From Chitinophaga solisilvae (lineage in GTDB: Bacteria > Bacteroidota > Bacteroidia > Chitinophagales > Chitinophagaceae), in contig NZ_JAABOK010000020.1 in NCBI RefSeq assembly GCF_009928525.1, positions 39,108 through 103,107 of the forward strand: a DNA stretch of 64,000 nucleotides, read 5' to 3'. Positions 27,688 to 36,858 of the stretch are shown here, piece after piece. Within the stretch, counting starts at the first letter, position 1. Each line of letters begins with the position of its first letter. Both the position numbers and the translations under genes were made by a program. The notes beneath the pieces were generated by a model. The model worked only from the letters and a program-made list of their open reading frames with translations, did no database searches and was not told the DNA's origin.

Positions 27688-29175
27688 ATGTTAAACAGAA
27701 GAAACTTCCTGAAGAACCTGAGCCTGGCAGGGCCGCTCGCCGCCATGCCTTCCGCTTTATTACAGGCACAGCCGGAAATCCGCTCCGGTAACATCGACCT
27801 TACCGTCATTACGCTGAAAGGCAAGGTGCAGAGCCAGGGTAAAGGCATCGCCGGTGTTGCCGTGACAGATGGTATCAATATCACGCAGACAGATAAAAAC
27901 GGGCAATATACGTTGCAGAGCAATGCCACGGCATCATTTGTATATATCAGCGTTCCGGCCGGATATGCTATTCCGGCAGAGAAACACATCGCCGCCTTTT
28001 ACAGACCGCTGTTGAAAAACAGCGCGGTGCAACGCCATGATTTCTCACTGGAGAAACTTGTGACAGACGATCGTCAGCATAATTTCGTGGTATGGGCTGA
28101 TACCCAGATCATCTCCAAACAAGATGCGGAACAGCTGAAAACACAGTCTGTACCCGACTTACAGGCGCTGGTGAAGTCTTATCCTGCCGGCACATTATTT
28201 CACGGCATCGGCTGCGGCGACCTGGTATGGGATCACTTTGAACTGTTTGAAGATTACAAGCAGGCTATAGACATGTGTGGTATTCCGTTCTACAATGTTA
28301 TCGGTAATCATGATATGGATGTGGATGCCCGTACAGATGATTACTCTGCACAGACATACAAACAGCAGTTCGGCCCCACCTATTACTCCTACAACCGCGG
28401 AGAGATTCACTACATAGTACTGGATGATGTATTTTTTATAGGCACCGCCAAGAAGTACATCGGCTATCTGACAGAAAACCAGCTTCAGTGGCTGGAGCAG
28501 GACCTGGCCCTGGTAAAACCCGGCAGCACCGTGGTAGTAAGCCTGCATATCCCTACCAACACCGGCGCGGCACGCAGAGAGCGTAAAGCCGAAGAACTGA
28601 GTGGCGTTGTCTCCAACAGAAAACAGCTGTATAAACTGCTCGCGCCCTTCAAAACACATATCATGAGCGGTCATACGCACTTCAATGACAACTGGGAAGA
28701 AGGTAATATCATGGAACACAACCATGGCACCGTTTGCGGCGCATGGTGGACAGGCCCTATATGCGGCGACGGCACTCCCGGCGGATATGGTGTTTATGAG
28801 GTCAACGGATCGGATATTAAATGGTATTATAAATCCACTGGCCTGGCAAAAGACGTGCAAATACGTACCTACGCCAAAGGGAAAGCAAAAGATGCCCCCG
28901 AAGAAATAGCTGCCAACGTATGGAACTGGGATAGCAAATGGAAAGTGGAATGGTATGAAGACGGTATACTGAAAGGCGCCATGGAACAGCGCGTAGCCTA
29001 CGATCCGCTTGCACAGGAACTCTACACCGGTCCGCAGCTTCCTAAAAAACATACCTGGGTAGAACCTTACCTGACAGACCATATGTTCTTCGCGAAACCT
29101 TCCGCTGATGCCAGAAATATTACCATAAAAGCCACAGACCGCTTTGGGAATGAATACGAGAGCAGGGTTATTTAG
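27688..29175 (+). CDS. Exported calcineurin-like metallophosphoesterase
   Basis: 495 aa from the ATG at 27688, which opens a leader MLNRRNFLKNLSLAGPLAA. The RRNFL pattern suggests Tat export. Residues about 30-110 form a carboxypeptidase-regulatory-like beta domain. Residues about 125-360 are the phosphoesterase core, with VVWADTQI, GCGDLVWDHFELF, IGNHDMD, SLHIPTN and MSGHTHFND carrying the metal-binding Asp, Asn and His residues (the first motif has D-T-Q in place of D-x-H). The C-terminal part (about 380-495) matches the C-terminal domain of this Bacteroidota family. It would act in the periplasm on a phosphoester of unknown kind. Confidence 0.88.
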   Translation: MLNRRNFLKNLSLAGPLAAMPSALLQAQPEIRSGNIDLTVITLKGKVQSQGKGIAGVAVTDGINITQTDKNGQYTLQSNATASFVYISVPAGYAIPAEKHIAAFYRPLLKNSAVQRHDFSLEKLVTDDRQHNFVVWADTQIISKQDAEQLKTQSVPDLQALVKSYPAGTLFHGIGCGDLVWDHFELFEDYKQAIDMCGIPFYNVIGNHDMDVDARTDDYSAQTYKQQFGPTYYSYNRGEIHYIVLDDVFFIGTAKKYIGYLTENQLQWLEQDLALVKPGSTVVVSLHIPTNTGAARRERKAEELSGVVSNRKQLYKLLAPFKTHIMSGHTHFNDNWEEGNIMEHNHGTVCGAWWTGPICGDGTPGGYGVYEVNGSDIKWYYKSTGLAKDVQIRTYAKGKAKDAPEEIAANVWNWDSKWKVEWYEDGILKGAMEQRVAYDPLAQELYTGPQLPKKHTWVEPYLTDHMFFAKPSADARNITIKATDRFGNEYESRVI

Positions 29176-29283
29176 TTATTTTTTTATTTGAGATTTTGAC
29201 ATCCATTCCTTGTTTTCCTTTGGTCTGAAGGTTCAGGGGAAACAAGGAATGGATGTCAAAATCTCAAATAAAAAAATAACTAA
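29172..29283. repeat. Long inverted repeat, family B (IR2)
   Basis: Nearly perfect arms of about 45 bases (TTAGTTATTTTTTTATTTGA outward, unique stem GACATCCATTCCTTG inside) with a loop of about 23 bases. It begins inside the phosphoesterase stop codon. The T-rich left and A-rich right arms would make it a strong end signal for both converging genes. Confidence 0.93.
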
Positions 29284-29295
29284 ATAACTAAATAA

Positions 29296-29326
29296 AAAGG
29301 TGCCCCTGTATAAAGGAGGCACCTTT
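29296..29326 (-). terminator. Terminator of the hydroxyproline operon
   Basis: AAAGGTGCC (29296-29304) pairs with GGCACCTTT (29318-29326). On the minus strand the stem is followed by TTTTTATTTAGTTATTTA. It lies 24 bases after the stop of the FAD dehydrogenase gene. Confidence 0.88.
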
Positions 29327-29350
29327 CACATTTACGTATAACCATAACGG

Positions 29351-30595
29351 TTAAAACCGTTCAGGATTAAATGGTGTAGTAGACATGCTTGTAGGGCCGC
29401 CTTTGGCAAGTTCCGCTACCAGCTTGCCGGTACCGGCTCCCAGGCTGATTCCCAGCATGGAGTGCCCGGTAGCAATGATGCAGTTCTGCAGATGTCCTGG
29501 CTTACCGATGTATGGCAGACCATCTGCCGAACAGGGTCTGTAGCCATACCATATTTTTTCGGCCGCCGGCATGGGTATATCAAAAGCAGGGAAAAATTCC
29601 TTTACCGTTTTAAGAATACCTTTCACCCTTTTGTAGCTGGGTGGTGCGTCCAGTCCCGTAATTTCCATGGTGCCGCCGAAGCGGATTTTGTTGCCATCCA
29701 TCGGGCTTACTGCTACGCGGCCTTCCGTCAGTATGGCGGGGTGACGCAGGTGATACGGCGAGTCTTCGTAGGTAACCGAATAACCGCGGCCACCGACCAT
29801 AGGGAGTTTCACCCCTACTTTTGCAGCTACGCCGCGGCTCCAGGAGCCGGTGGCGATAACGGCCATGTCCGTATCGTAAGCCTGCGTGGCTGTCAGCACT
29901 TTGGTGATTTTTCCGCCAGTGGTTTCAAAACCGGTCACTTCCGCGTTGCTGATCATCTTCACGTCTTTCGCCTTTAGCCATGCCTGCAGGCTGTGCATCA
30001 GCTTATCCGGATACAGCTGCGCATCACAGCGGTAATGGATAGCTCCGCGGATATCTATATCCGTGTCTGGTTCCAGCGCCCTCACTGCTTTTGCATCCAG
30101 CAGTGCGGCGTCCAGTCCGAGTTTGACGGCATCCTGCACGGCATGGTAGGCGTGCTCTTCATTAGCACTGGTTTTGAACATCTCCAGCATACCTCTTTTT
30201 TCATAGGCAAATGCCAGATCCGGGTGCTGTGCCCACTGCTCGTACCAGTACTGGCTGAGCAGTGCAATATCGCGTAACGGCGTATAGGCGGCCTGTACAC
30301 GCCGGTTGTTGGCGCTGCGGATAAATTTCCAGCCCCAGTCAATCAGATCTGCGTTTAGCCGTGGCTGTATGTAAAACGGGCTGTCCGGCTGCAACATCCA
30401 TTTCAGCCCCAGTTTCACAATACCTGGCGTGGCCATCGGTACAAAGTGACTGGGACATACATAGCCTGCGTTGCCGTAGGAGCAGCTATCGCTGAAATCA
30501 TTACGTTCGAGGATGGTTACATCCCAGCCATCCTGCTGCAGGAACCAGGCAGCGCTCAGGCCAATGATGCCGCCGCCAATAATCATACATTTCAT
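29351..30595 (-). CDS. FAD-dependent D-amino-acid dehydrogenase, probable cis-4-hydroxy-D-proline dehydrogenase
   Basis: 414 aa. The N-terminal Rossmann motif GGGIIGLSAAWFLQQDGWDVTILER (residues 7-31) and the C-terminal DADGLPYIG-type motif (SADGLPYIGK) with GHSMLGISLGAGTG are those of the DadA/DAO family. It would oxidise cis-4-hydroxy-D-proline to 1-pyrroline-4-hydroxy-2-carboxylate, the second step of hydroxyproline breakdown. The substrate is inferred from the three neighbouring genes, since family members also take other D-amino acids. It is the last gene of the operon, 24 bases after the epimerase. Confidence 0.85.
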   Translation of the reverse strand: MKCMIIGGGIIGLSAAWFLQQDGWDVTILERNDFSDSCSYGNAGYVCPSHFVPMATPGIVKLGLKWMLQPDSPFYIQPRLNADLIDWGWKFIRSANNRRVQAAYTPLRDIALLSQYWYEQWAQHPDLAFAYEKRGMLEMFKTSANEEHAYHAVQDAVKLGLDAALLDAKAVRALEPDTDIDIRGAIHYRCDAQLYPDKLMHSLQAWLKAKDVKMISNAEVTGFETTGGKITKVLTATQAYDTDMAVIATGSWSRGVAAKVGVKLPMVGGRGYSVTYEDSPYHLRHPAILTEGRVAVSPMDGNKIRFGGTMEITGLDAPPSYKRVKGILKTVKEFFPAFDIPMPAAEKIWYGYRPCSADGLPYIGKPGHLQNCIIATGHSMLGISLGAGTGKLVAELAKGGPTSMSTTPFNPERF

Positions 30596-30619
30596 GTACT
30601 GCTGTTTTTTGTGAGCGGT

Positions 30620-31627
30620 CTACAATACCTGGAAACCATAGGCATAGGGATCATCTTCCGGATCTATTGTAATGGTATTGTATCCGTATATTCTGGCCCA
30701 TCCTTCAATGCTGGGTCTGATCGCAGGTTTGCCGGCTACCATTGTTTCTTCTTCGATACGTCCGGTGAAGGTGGAACCGATAATACTTTCATGAATGAAC
30801 TCCTGTCCTTTTTTCAGTTTCCCTTTAGCGTACCACTGGGCCATGCGGGCGGAGGTGCCGGTACCGCAGGGAGAGCGGTCAATGGCTTTATCTCCGTAAA
30901 ACACTGCGTTTCTCGCGGTTGCAGCCTGGCTGATGACAGCGCCTGTCCATAGGATATGAGAGCAGCCGTTGATGGTAGGATTATCCGGATGTACAAAGGT
31001 ATACTGTGCATTGATACGGTTGCGCAGCTCTCTCGCCATTGATATCAGCTGATCTGCCGGATAATGTTCCAGTCCCCTGAAGTTCTCCTGTACATCTACA
31101 ATGGCATAGAAGTTACCGCCATAGGAAACGTCTACCCGGATAGGTCCGAGGCCGGGGCATTCCACTTCCAGGTCTGTAGCGGCCAGGAAGGAGGGTACGT
31201 TTGTCAGCTTTACTGATTTCACTTTCTTTCCTTCCTGCCGATAGGTGATGTTTACCAGTCCGGCCGGTGCTTCCATGCGGATCACTCCCGGCGTTTGTGG
31301 CGCAATCAGTCCTTCTTCCAGCGCAATGGTGATGGTGCCTATTGTACCATGGCCACACATGGGGAGGCACCCGCTGGTTTCGATAAATAATACGGCCACA
31401 TCGTTCTGCGGATCATGCGGCGGATAGAGAATGCTGCCACTCATCATATCATGGCCTCTGGGTTCAAACATGAGCCCTTTCCGTATCCAGTCGTACGACT
31501 GCAGGAAATGCTGACGCTTGCTGCTCATGTCATTGCCCTGTAATACAGGTCCGCCGCCGGCTACCAGCCGTACGGGGTTCCCACAGGTATGGGCATCTAT
31601 ACAGAAAAAAGTTTTACGGTTGTTCAT
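30620..31627 (-). CDS. 4-Hydroxyproline 2-epimerase (proline racemase family)
   Basis: 335 aa from the ATG at 31627. The frame extends 86 codons upstream into the aldehyde dehydrogenase gene but without protein character. It has the two catalytic cysteines of the family, C91 in PMCGHGTIG and C254 in RSPCGTGTSA, and DAHTCGNPVRLV at the N-terminus. The enzyme turns trans-4-hydroxy-L-proline into cis-4-hydroxy-D-proline in the cytoplasm. True proline racemases and 3-hydroxyproline dehydratases share the fold. Cys at the second site excludes the dehydratase, which has Thr, and the operon favours hydroxyproline. Confidence 0.9.
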   Translation of the reverse strand: MNNRKTFFCIDAHTCGNPVRLVAGGGPVLQGNDMSSKRQHFLQSYDWIRKGLMFEPRGHDMMSGSILYPPHDPQNDVAVLFIETSGCLPMCGHGTIGTITIALEEGLIAPQTPGVIRMEAPAGLVNITYRQEGKKVKSVKLTNVPSFLAATDLEVECPGLGPIRVDVSYGGNFYAIVDVQENFRGLEHYPADQLISMARELRNRINAQYTFVHPDNPTINGCSHILWTGAVISQAATARNAVFYGDKAIDRSPCGTGTSARMAQWYAKGKLKKGQEFIHESIIGSTFTGRIEEETMVAGKPAIRPSIEGWARIYGYNTITIDPEDDPYAYGFQVL

Positions 31628-31676
31628 CGTGGATTCATTTTTCAAAACAGGTAAATATAACGGTAAAGTATATACG

Positions 31677-33143
31677 TTATACAACCGGTGACTTAGTCCA
31701 TTCGTTATTGACGATACGTAATATACCCAGCGGGTTGCTGTTACGCAGTGCTTCCGGCAGCAGTGCATCTGTGAAGCCCTGAAAGCATGCAGGCCGTACC
31801 CAGCGGCGGGCAGCGGTGGTACCGACAGAAGTAAAGCGGGCATCGGTAGTGGCCGGGAACGGGCCGCCGTGCACCATGCTGGCATTCACTTCCACGCCGG
31901 TAGGCACGTCGTTCAGGATAATACGTCCTGCCAGTGTGGTCTGCAACGCGAGAATATCTGCATGCGTTTCCAGATCCGCAGGTGTTGCCATCGCCGTAGT
32001 GGTCAGCTGGCCTTTCAATGTTGCCAGCACCTGTTTCAGCGCTGTTTTATCTTCACAGATAACAGCCAGGGAGAACGGACCAAATACTTCTTCCTGCAGG
32101 TGCGGGTTCTGCAGGAACTGTGCAGCATTTACACGGGCAACTGCCGGTGTAGCTTCCAGTTCCTGCGCCGGCTGTGCGGCTGTTTTCAGCAGTACGGTAC
32201 CGTCCTGCGACAATACCGTTTCCATTGTACGCACATATGACGCATGAATACCGCTGTGCAGCATCTTCTGCGGAATAGTTTTTTCTATTTCATCGGCCAG
32301 CAGGCGGAGAAAGTTATCCGTGGCTTCGCTGCCGATTGCCAGCAGCAAGCCAGGGTTGGTACAGAATTGTCCCATGCCCAGCGTGATGGAGGCAGCATAG
32401 CTTTTAGCCAGTGTGGCCGCGTTCTGCGACAGAGTATCCGGGTAGAAAACTACCGGATTGATACTGCTCATTTCTGCAAATACGGGGATAGGGTTTTCTC
32501 TGCCGGCAGCATATTCCAGCAAAGCCTTACCTCCCTGCAGGGAGCCGGTGAAACCAACGCCGGTAGTCAGCGGATGGGCCACGAGCGCCTTACCGGTAGC
32601 ATGTCCCGGAATTTCAACATGCTGCACCGTATGCTCAGGCATACCGCAGGCAGCTATCGCTTTCAGTATAGCAGTAAAAACTTCCCTGGAAGTACCGGAG
32701 TGTGCGGAATGCGCTTTCACTACTACGGTGCAGCCGGCTGCCAGCGCGCTGGCTGTGTCTCCGCCGGCAGTGGAGAAGGCGAAAGGAAAATTGCTTGCAC
32801 CGAAAACCACTACCGGGCCGGCGGGCAGCAGCATTTTGCGGGTATCAGGCTTTGCCGGTACCCTTGCTGCATCAGCCGTATCTATGGCGGCTTCCACCCA
32901 GCTGCCTTCCCGGATGTAGGCGGCAAACATTTTCAGCTGGTTATTGGTGCGGTTGATTTCATTATTCAGCCGTGCGGCGGGCAGATTGGTTTCTGCGCCG
33001 GCAATCGTCACCAGCTGTTCCCGGCGTGCCTCAATTTCTGCGGCCACCGTTTCCAGGAACTGCGCCCGTACAGCAGCCGGTAACTGGCTGTAGGTACGGA
33101 ATGCAGCCTGGGACTGTTCCATTATAGTATTGATTTCCTGCAT
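31677..33143 (-). CDS. Alpha-ketoglutaric semialdehyde dehydrogenase (NADP+)
   Basis: 488 aa of the aldehyde dehydrogenase superfamily. Cofactor segment VVVFGASNFPFAFSTAGGD (111-129), VGFTGSLQGGKAL (196-208), general base E224 in VFAEMSSINP and catalytic C261 in MGQFCTNPG. The FGASNFPFAFS signature is that of KGSA dehydrogenases. It makes 2-oxoglutarate in the last step of hydroxyproline breakdown. It follows the deaminase gene by 9 bases. Confidence 0.9.
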   Translation of the reverse strand: MQEINTIMEQSQAAFRTYSQLPAAVRAQFLETVAAEIEARREQLVTIAGAETNLPAARLNNEINRTNNQLKMFAAYIREGSWVEAAIDTADAARVPAKPDTRKMLLPAGPVVVFGASNFPFAFSTAGGDTASALAAGCTVVVKAHSAHSGTSREVFTAILKAIAACGMPEHTVQHVEIPGHATGKALVAHPLTTGVGFTGSLQGGKALLEYAAGRENPIPVFAEMSSINPVVFYPDTLSQNAATLAKSYAASITLGMGQFCTNPGLLLAIGSEATDNFLRLLADEIEKTIPQKMLHSGIHASYVRTMETVLSQDGTVLLKTAAQPAQELEATPAVARVNAAQFLQNPHLQEEVFGPFSLAVICEDKTALKQVLATLKGQLTTTAMATPADLETHADILALQTTLAGRIILNDVPTGVEVNASMVHGGPFPATTDARFTSVGTTAARRWVRPACFQGFTDALLPEALRNSNPLGILRIVNNEWTKSPVV

Positions 33144-33152
33144 AACTATTTT

Positions 33153-34079
33153 TTAAACAAGGGCTGCAATAGCCTTATAATCAGGTAATGCCGGGCGTAC
33201 TGCCAGCTGTTGCTGAATCATGGACAGTACTTCTTCTCTCTCCTGTCCAACGATCGTGAGTCTGGGTGCACGTACCGCCTCGCTGCCCAGTCCTACCTGC
33301 GACTCTGCCAGTTTGATGTACTGCACCAGTTTAGGATGAATGTCCAGTTCAAGCAATGGCATAAACCAGCGGTAAATGGCCAATGCTTCTTCATAGCGGC
33401 CGGCTTTCACCAGGCGGTAGAGTGCAACGGTTTCTGCAGGGAAGGCACATACAAGTCCGGCTACCAGGCCATGGGCGCCTGCTGCCAGCTCTTCAAAAGT
33501 CAGCGTATCCACACCGCACAGGATGCGGAAACGCTCGCCGAAGCGGTTGAGCATACGGGTTACATTGGTTACATCTCTGGTAGATTCCTTCACTGCGCAG
33601 ATATTATCCACTGCAGTCAGTTCATCGAACATGGCAAGGGTAATTTCTATTTTATAATCCACCGGATTGTTATACAACATGATGGGCAGATCAGTGGAAG
33701 CAGCCACTGTCTTAAAATAGGTTACCGTTTCGCGGTGGTCGCTCTTATAGCGCATCGGCGGTAACAGCATCAGCCCCTTTGCACCCCACTGTTTCGCCAG
33801 TGCAGCCTGTTTCACCGCTTCGCGGGTAGCCCCTTCAGCGATATTCAGTACTACAGGCACCCTGCCTTCCACTCTTTCCACAGCGAATTTTACCAGGGTT
33901 TCCTTCTCTTCTACTGTCAGCACACTGGCTTCTCCCAGTGTACCACCCAGGATGATTCCGGAAACGCCGGCGTCCAGCTGCGCCTGCAGATTCTTTTCAA
34001 ACAAAGGGATATCGAGCGTGTCTGCTGCGGTAAATTTTGTCGTCAGCGCAGGAAATACGCCTTTCCATTGAATACTCAT
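33153..34079 (-). CDS. Dihydrodipicolinate synthase-family deaminase, probable 1-pyrroline-4-hydroxy-2-carboxylate deaminase
   Basis: 308 aa with the DHDPS/NAL TIM barrel. Schiff-base lysine K164 (CAVKESTRD), catalytic tyrosine Y136 (MLYNNP) and GGTLGEASVLTVEEKE (45-60). In this operon the expected step is deamination of 1-pyrroline-4-hydroxy-2-carboxylate to 2-oxoglutarate semialdehyde. It is the first gene of the operon and diverges from the AraC gene. True lysine-pathway DapA is less likely because the neighbours are catabolic. Confidence 0.87.
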   Translation of the reverse strand: MSIQWKGVFPALTTKFTAADTLDIPLFEKNLQAQLDAGVSGIILGGTLGEASVLTVEEKETLVKFAVERVEGRVPVVLNIAEGATREAVKQAALAKQWGAKGLMLLPPMRYKSDHRETVTYFKTVAASTDLPIMLYNNPVDYKIEITLAMFDELTAVDNICAVKESTRDVTNVTRMLNRFGERFRILCGVDTLTFEELAAGAHGLVAGLVCAFPAETVALYRLVKAGRYEEALAIYRWFMPLLELDIHPKLVQYIKLAESQVGLGSEAVRAPRLTIVGQEREEVLSMIQQQLAVRPALPDYKAIAALV

Positions 34080-34232
34080 ACGTCGTTCTTTTTTTCAAAA
34101 GTAGTATGACTCCCCTTTTTCGTTTGAGTAGGAATTGACGACTTTTGCTCATATTTTAACCAATATAGGGAGATGATTATTATTTATTGATTAAAATTCT
34201 GGAAATTAGTATTCGTAATAACGGAGGCATAC
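34080..34232. promoter_or_regulatory. Divergent control region of hydroxyproline operon and araC-type gene
   Basis: 153 bases, A/T-rich. It must hold both promoters. A GGAGG sits 5 bases before the regulator ATG at 34233, unusually good for this window. No clear operator repeat or -7 box was found by eye. Confidence 0.6.
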
Positions 34233-35108
34233 ATGAAAGTTTTACAGTTTACCATACCTGTGGCGCACGACAAAACCATTATCACGCAGAAAGATCAGCT
34301 GCCGCATTTTTATCCATATCTGCACCGCCACGAAGAAATACAGCTTACCTGGATTCAGCAGGGTAATGGTACATTGCTGGCCGAAAACAGCATGCACCCA
34401 TTCCGCTCCGGCGAAATATTCTGGCTGGGAGGTAACCAGCCCCATGTTTTTAAAAGCGACCAGTCTTATTTTGCTGCCAAGAGCAAAAAGAACGTACAGG
34501 CGTTAACGTTATTCTTCAACCCTATGGGCAAGCTGGCGCCTATGCTGGATCTGCAGGAGTTCAAAAAGATCAGCGCCTTTATCCAGCAATTCAGTAATGG
34601 CTTTAAGGTGGCGGAAGAAGATATGGCAGAAGTATCCAACAGCATACTCCGCATACATCAGTCCAAAGGTGTGGCGCAGATGATCCGGTTCATTGAGCTG
34701 CTCGATTTCTTCTCCACCCGGAAAACGCCGCAGCCGCTGATTTCCGGTGCCCGGTTATCTGCCGTCAACGAACAGGAAGGGATCCGTATCGGTTATATTT
34801 ATGATTACATCATGAAGCATTATGATGCAGACATCATGCTGGAAGATATTGCGCGCGAGGCCCACATGACGCCGGAAGCCTTCTGCCGCTATTTCAAGAA
34901 GCATACACGGCTGACGTTCGTGTCTTTCCTCAATGAGGTACGCGTAAACGAGGCATGCAAGAAACTGGCAGACAGGTCCTATGACAGTATTGCTACCGTA
35001 GCGTATAACTGCGGATTCAACAGCATTGCCAACTTTAATCGTGTATTCAAGACCGTTACCGGTAAATCACCCCGTAGTTTTCTGAAGGAATATGAGCAGG
35101 TAGAATAG
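34233..35108 (+). CDS. AraC-family regulator of the hydroxyproline operon
   Basis: 291 aa. N-terminal cupin-like sensor domain (HRHEEIQLTWIQQGNGTLL, SGEIFWLGGNQPHVF; about residues 25-75) and a C-terminal double helix-turn-helix (about 185-287: LEDIAREAHMTPEAFCRYFKKH, VAYNCGFNSIANFNRVFK, GKSPRSFLKEY). It is transcribed away from the deaminase gene, so it probably senses hydroxyproline or an intermediate and controls the operon. The effector is inferred from position. Confidence 0.88.
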   Translation: MKVLQFTIPVAHDKTIITQKDQLPHFYPYLHRHEEIQLTWIQQGNGTLLAENSMHPFRSGEIFWLGGNQPHVFKSDQSYFAAKSKKNVQALTLFFNPMGKLAPMLDLQEFKKISAFIQQFSNGFKVAEEDMAEVSNSILRIHQSKGVAQMIRFIELLDFFSTRKTPQPLISGARLSAVNEQEGIRIGYIYDYIMKHYDADIMLEDIAREAHMTPEAFCRYFKKHTRLTFVSFLNEVRVNEACKKLADRSYDSIATVAYNCGFNSIANFNRVFKTVTGKSPRSFLKEYEQVE

Positions 35109-35111
35109 CTG

Positions 35112-35702
35112 TTATCGCTGCTTTCTTTCTGCCTTCTCCTGCATGGAAGCGAGGATGCGTACGCATTCCTCCAGGCGGGCCGTGCGTGTGCTGCCATCTA
35201 CCGCCAGGTCTTTCTTTGTTACATCCTGGCCTGCCAGAAACGCATCCAGGGCGGAGATATAATTATTTTCCTGTCCGTACAGCACATCATAAATATGCTC
35301 GCTGAGCTGATCGCCCTGCTGACGCAGGTCGTTGCTGACAAAATCAGAGACGTTGCGCATCCGTTCCATCACGGCACTCATCCTTACTTTCAGCGTTTCC
35401 AGGTTATCGGGATCTTTTTTTCCGGGAGAGATATTATGGCGGAAAAGACTATCAGATAAGGTTTTGCGGGTTTTCATATATACGCCCAGGTCCTGTTTGA
35501 AAAACTCGAAACCCTGTTTGAGATCAGCAGCCTTTTCCCGGGTGCAGTACTTGTCGAATCCGTTATCCAGCCGCTTTACCCAGGCCAGTATATCTGATGT
35601 AACATCGGTAATGACGGGCTTTTCAGACTGCGCAGATACCTGCAGGGCCGTGCATAACAATAATAAAAAAGCCAACCGGGAGAGAATTTTGCTGATGCTC
35701 AT
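35112..35702 (-). CDS. Exported helical protein of unknown function, 196 aa
   Basis: The ATG at 35702 gives a clean signal peptide (SISKILSRLAFLLLLCTALQVSAQ). The upstream TTG start is less likely. The mature part is mostly helix with several Lys/Asp-rich coiled-coil stretches (AWVKRLDNGFDKYC, LETLKVRMSAVMERMRNVSDFV) and ends RKQR. It converges on the regulator gene with only three bases between the stops. I do not recognise a family. Confidence 0.75.
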   Translation of the reverse strand: MSISKILSRLAFLLLLCTALQVSAQSEKPVITDVTSDILAWVKRLDNGFDKYCTREKAADLKQGFEFFKQDLGVYMKTRKTLSDSLFRHNISPGKKDPDNLETLKVRMSAVMERMRNVSDFVSNDLRQQGDQLSEHIYDVLYGQENNYISALDAFLAGQDVTKKDLAVDGSTRTARLEECVRILASMQEKAERKQR

Positions 35703-35753
35703 TTTTTGCTGATTATGCAATAAAATTAATCAATTTTATCATGTATCAGCTAT

Positions 35754-36503
35754 CTAAAATTTATAGGGGTGTTCCCGCTTCCATTCTGCGCCGAATGACC
35801 TGGCGGCATCTTTGATATATTTATAGAATTCGTACTCGTTACGGAAACTCTGTATCATCCAGTAATTGGGGCGATATTCCTTCATGAAAAATTCCAGTGC
35901 CGGCGATTCCAGCCCGGTAATTTTACTTACCAGCTCTTTATTAAAGCGGTAGTCTACATATTTATCCTGTTCATCCTGAATCAGAAATTCCCGGAAAGCC
36001 TCCATGCGTTTGATCTTCCGCATACTGAACAATGCATCCAGGTTAACTCCGGCGCCCGCACCGAAACCACTGCCGGTAGTCAGGTATTCCGGCGCAAACT
36101 CAAATACCTTCCTGTATTCATTACGTCTTTCCAGCGAATCAAAACGGAATGTACGCGGTTTGGCTGCTACCACTACCGTTGGCAACGTCTGTATGTCCAC
36201 ATGAATACTCATATCAAACGCGCGGTGTGACTGTATTTCATTAACCGGAAACCATTGTGTTGACTTTCCCTGGTAAGAGAAGCTGACCGAATCTCCCCTG
36301 TGCAGCATAATACTGTAACGCCCCAGCGAATCCGTCACCGTTCCCGCTCCAGTATTCCCCCTCACACTCACACCGGACATCCCGAAGCGCGCAGAGCGGT
36401 CATATACCGTTCCATAAATACGCACCTGCGCAGCCGCCACTACACTACATAACAGCAGCACCACCAATATAACTGTATATCTTACCTGAATAGCAATACT
36501 CAT
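35754..36503 (-). CDS. Exported carboxypeptidase-like regulatory domain protein
   Basis: 249 aa from the ATG at 36503 (an in-frame GTG lies six codons upstream). It has a signal peptide ending VVAAAQ and then a carboxypeptidase-regulatory-like beta-sandwich (VRIYGTVYDRSARFGMSGVSVRGNTGAGTVTDSLGRYSIML, about 27-70), as in Bacteroidota surface proteins and TonB-dependent receptor N-termini. Residues 100-249 are a helical, charged region typical of short members of this Bacteroidota family. It lies 51 bases upstream of the 35702 gene on the same strand and may share its transcript. Confidence 0.8.
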   Translation of the reverse strand: MSIAIQVRYTVILVVLLLCSVVAAAQVRIYGTVYDRSARFGMSGVSVRGNTGAGTVTDSLGRYSIMLHRGDSVSFSYQGKSTQWFPVNEIQSHRAFDMSIHVDIQTLPTVVVAAKPRTFRFDSLERRNEYRKVFEFAPEYLTTGSGFGAGAGVNLDALFSMRKIKRMEAFREFLIQDEQDKYVDYRFNKELVSKITGLESPALEFFMKEYRPNYWMIQSFRNEYEFYKYIKDAARSFGAEWKREHPYKF

Positions 36504-36588
36504 TTTAACCCAATCTAACACAGGATCAATTAAAAGACAAGAATATGGAAAATATTAACAATTCGTTGCGTTTATGAATAGGTTTTAA

Positions 36589-36718
36589 TTTTCAATTACG
36601 AATTACGAATTACGAATTGCGAATGATGAGCGAAGACATAAGCGGATAATAAACTTCTTATCCGCTTATGTCTTCGCTCATCATTCGCAATTCGTAATTC
36701 GTAATTTGTAATTGAAAA
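36589..36718. repeat. Long inverted repeat, family A (IR3)
   Basis: Arms of 60 bases with one mismatch: TTTTC, four AATTACG/AATTGCG heptads, then the unique stem GATGAGCGAAGACATAAGCG. The loop has about 10 bases. It lies in the 355-base space between two minus-strand genes (36503 and 36859). The rest of that space, 36719-36858, shows only a weak CGCAGA/TCTGCG pairing and no gene. Confidence 0.95.
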
Positions 36719-36858
36719 AAAACGCAGACCCTACTTCCGCCTTGGAGGCCCTGAGAAGCCTTGTCAGTACGTTTTCGGATCTGCGCGTATCTTAAATATC
36801 TTTAGTAACAGTTGTTACCGGGGAGCGCAAAAATAAACAATTAACTGAAATTTTCAAT

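Noticed and set aside
28195..29082. 295-codon open frame on the minus strand opposite the phosphoesterase
   Set aside because: The sense frame carries all phosphoesterase motifs, while the antisense product has no domain and no plausible start context.
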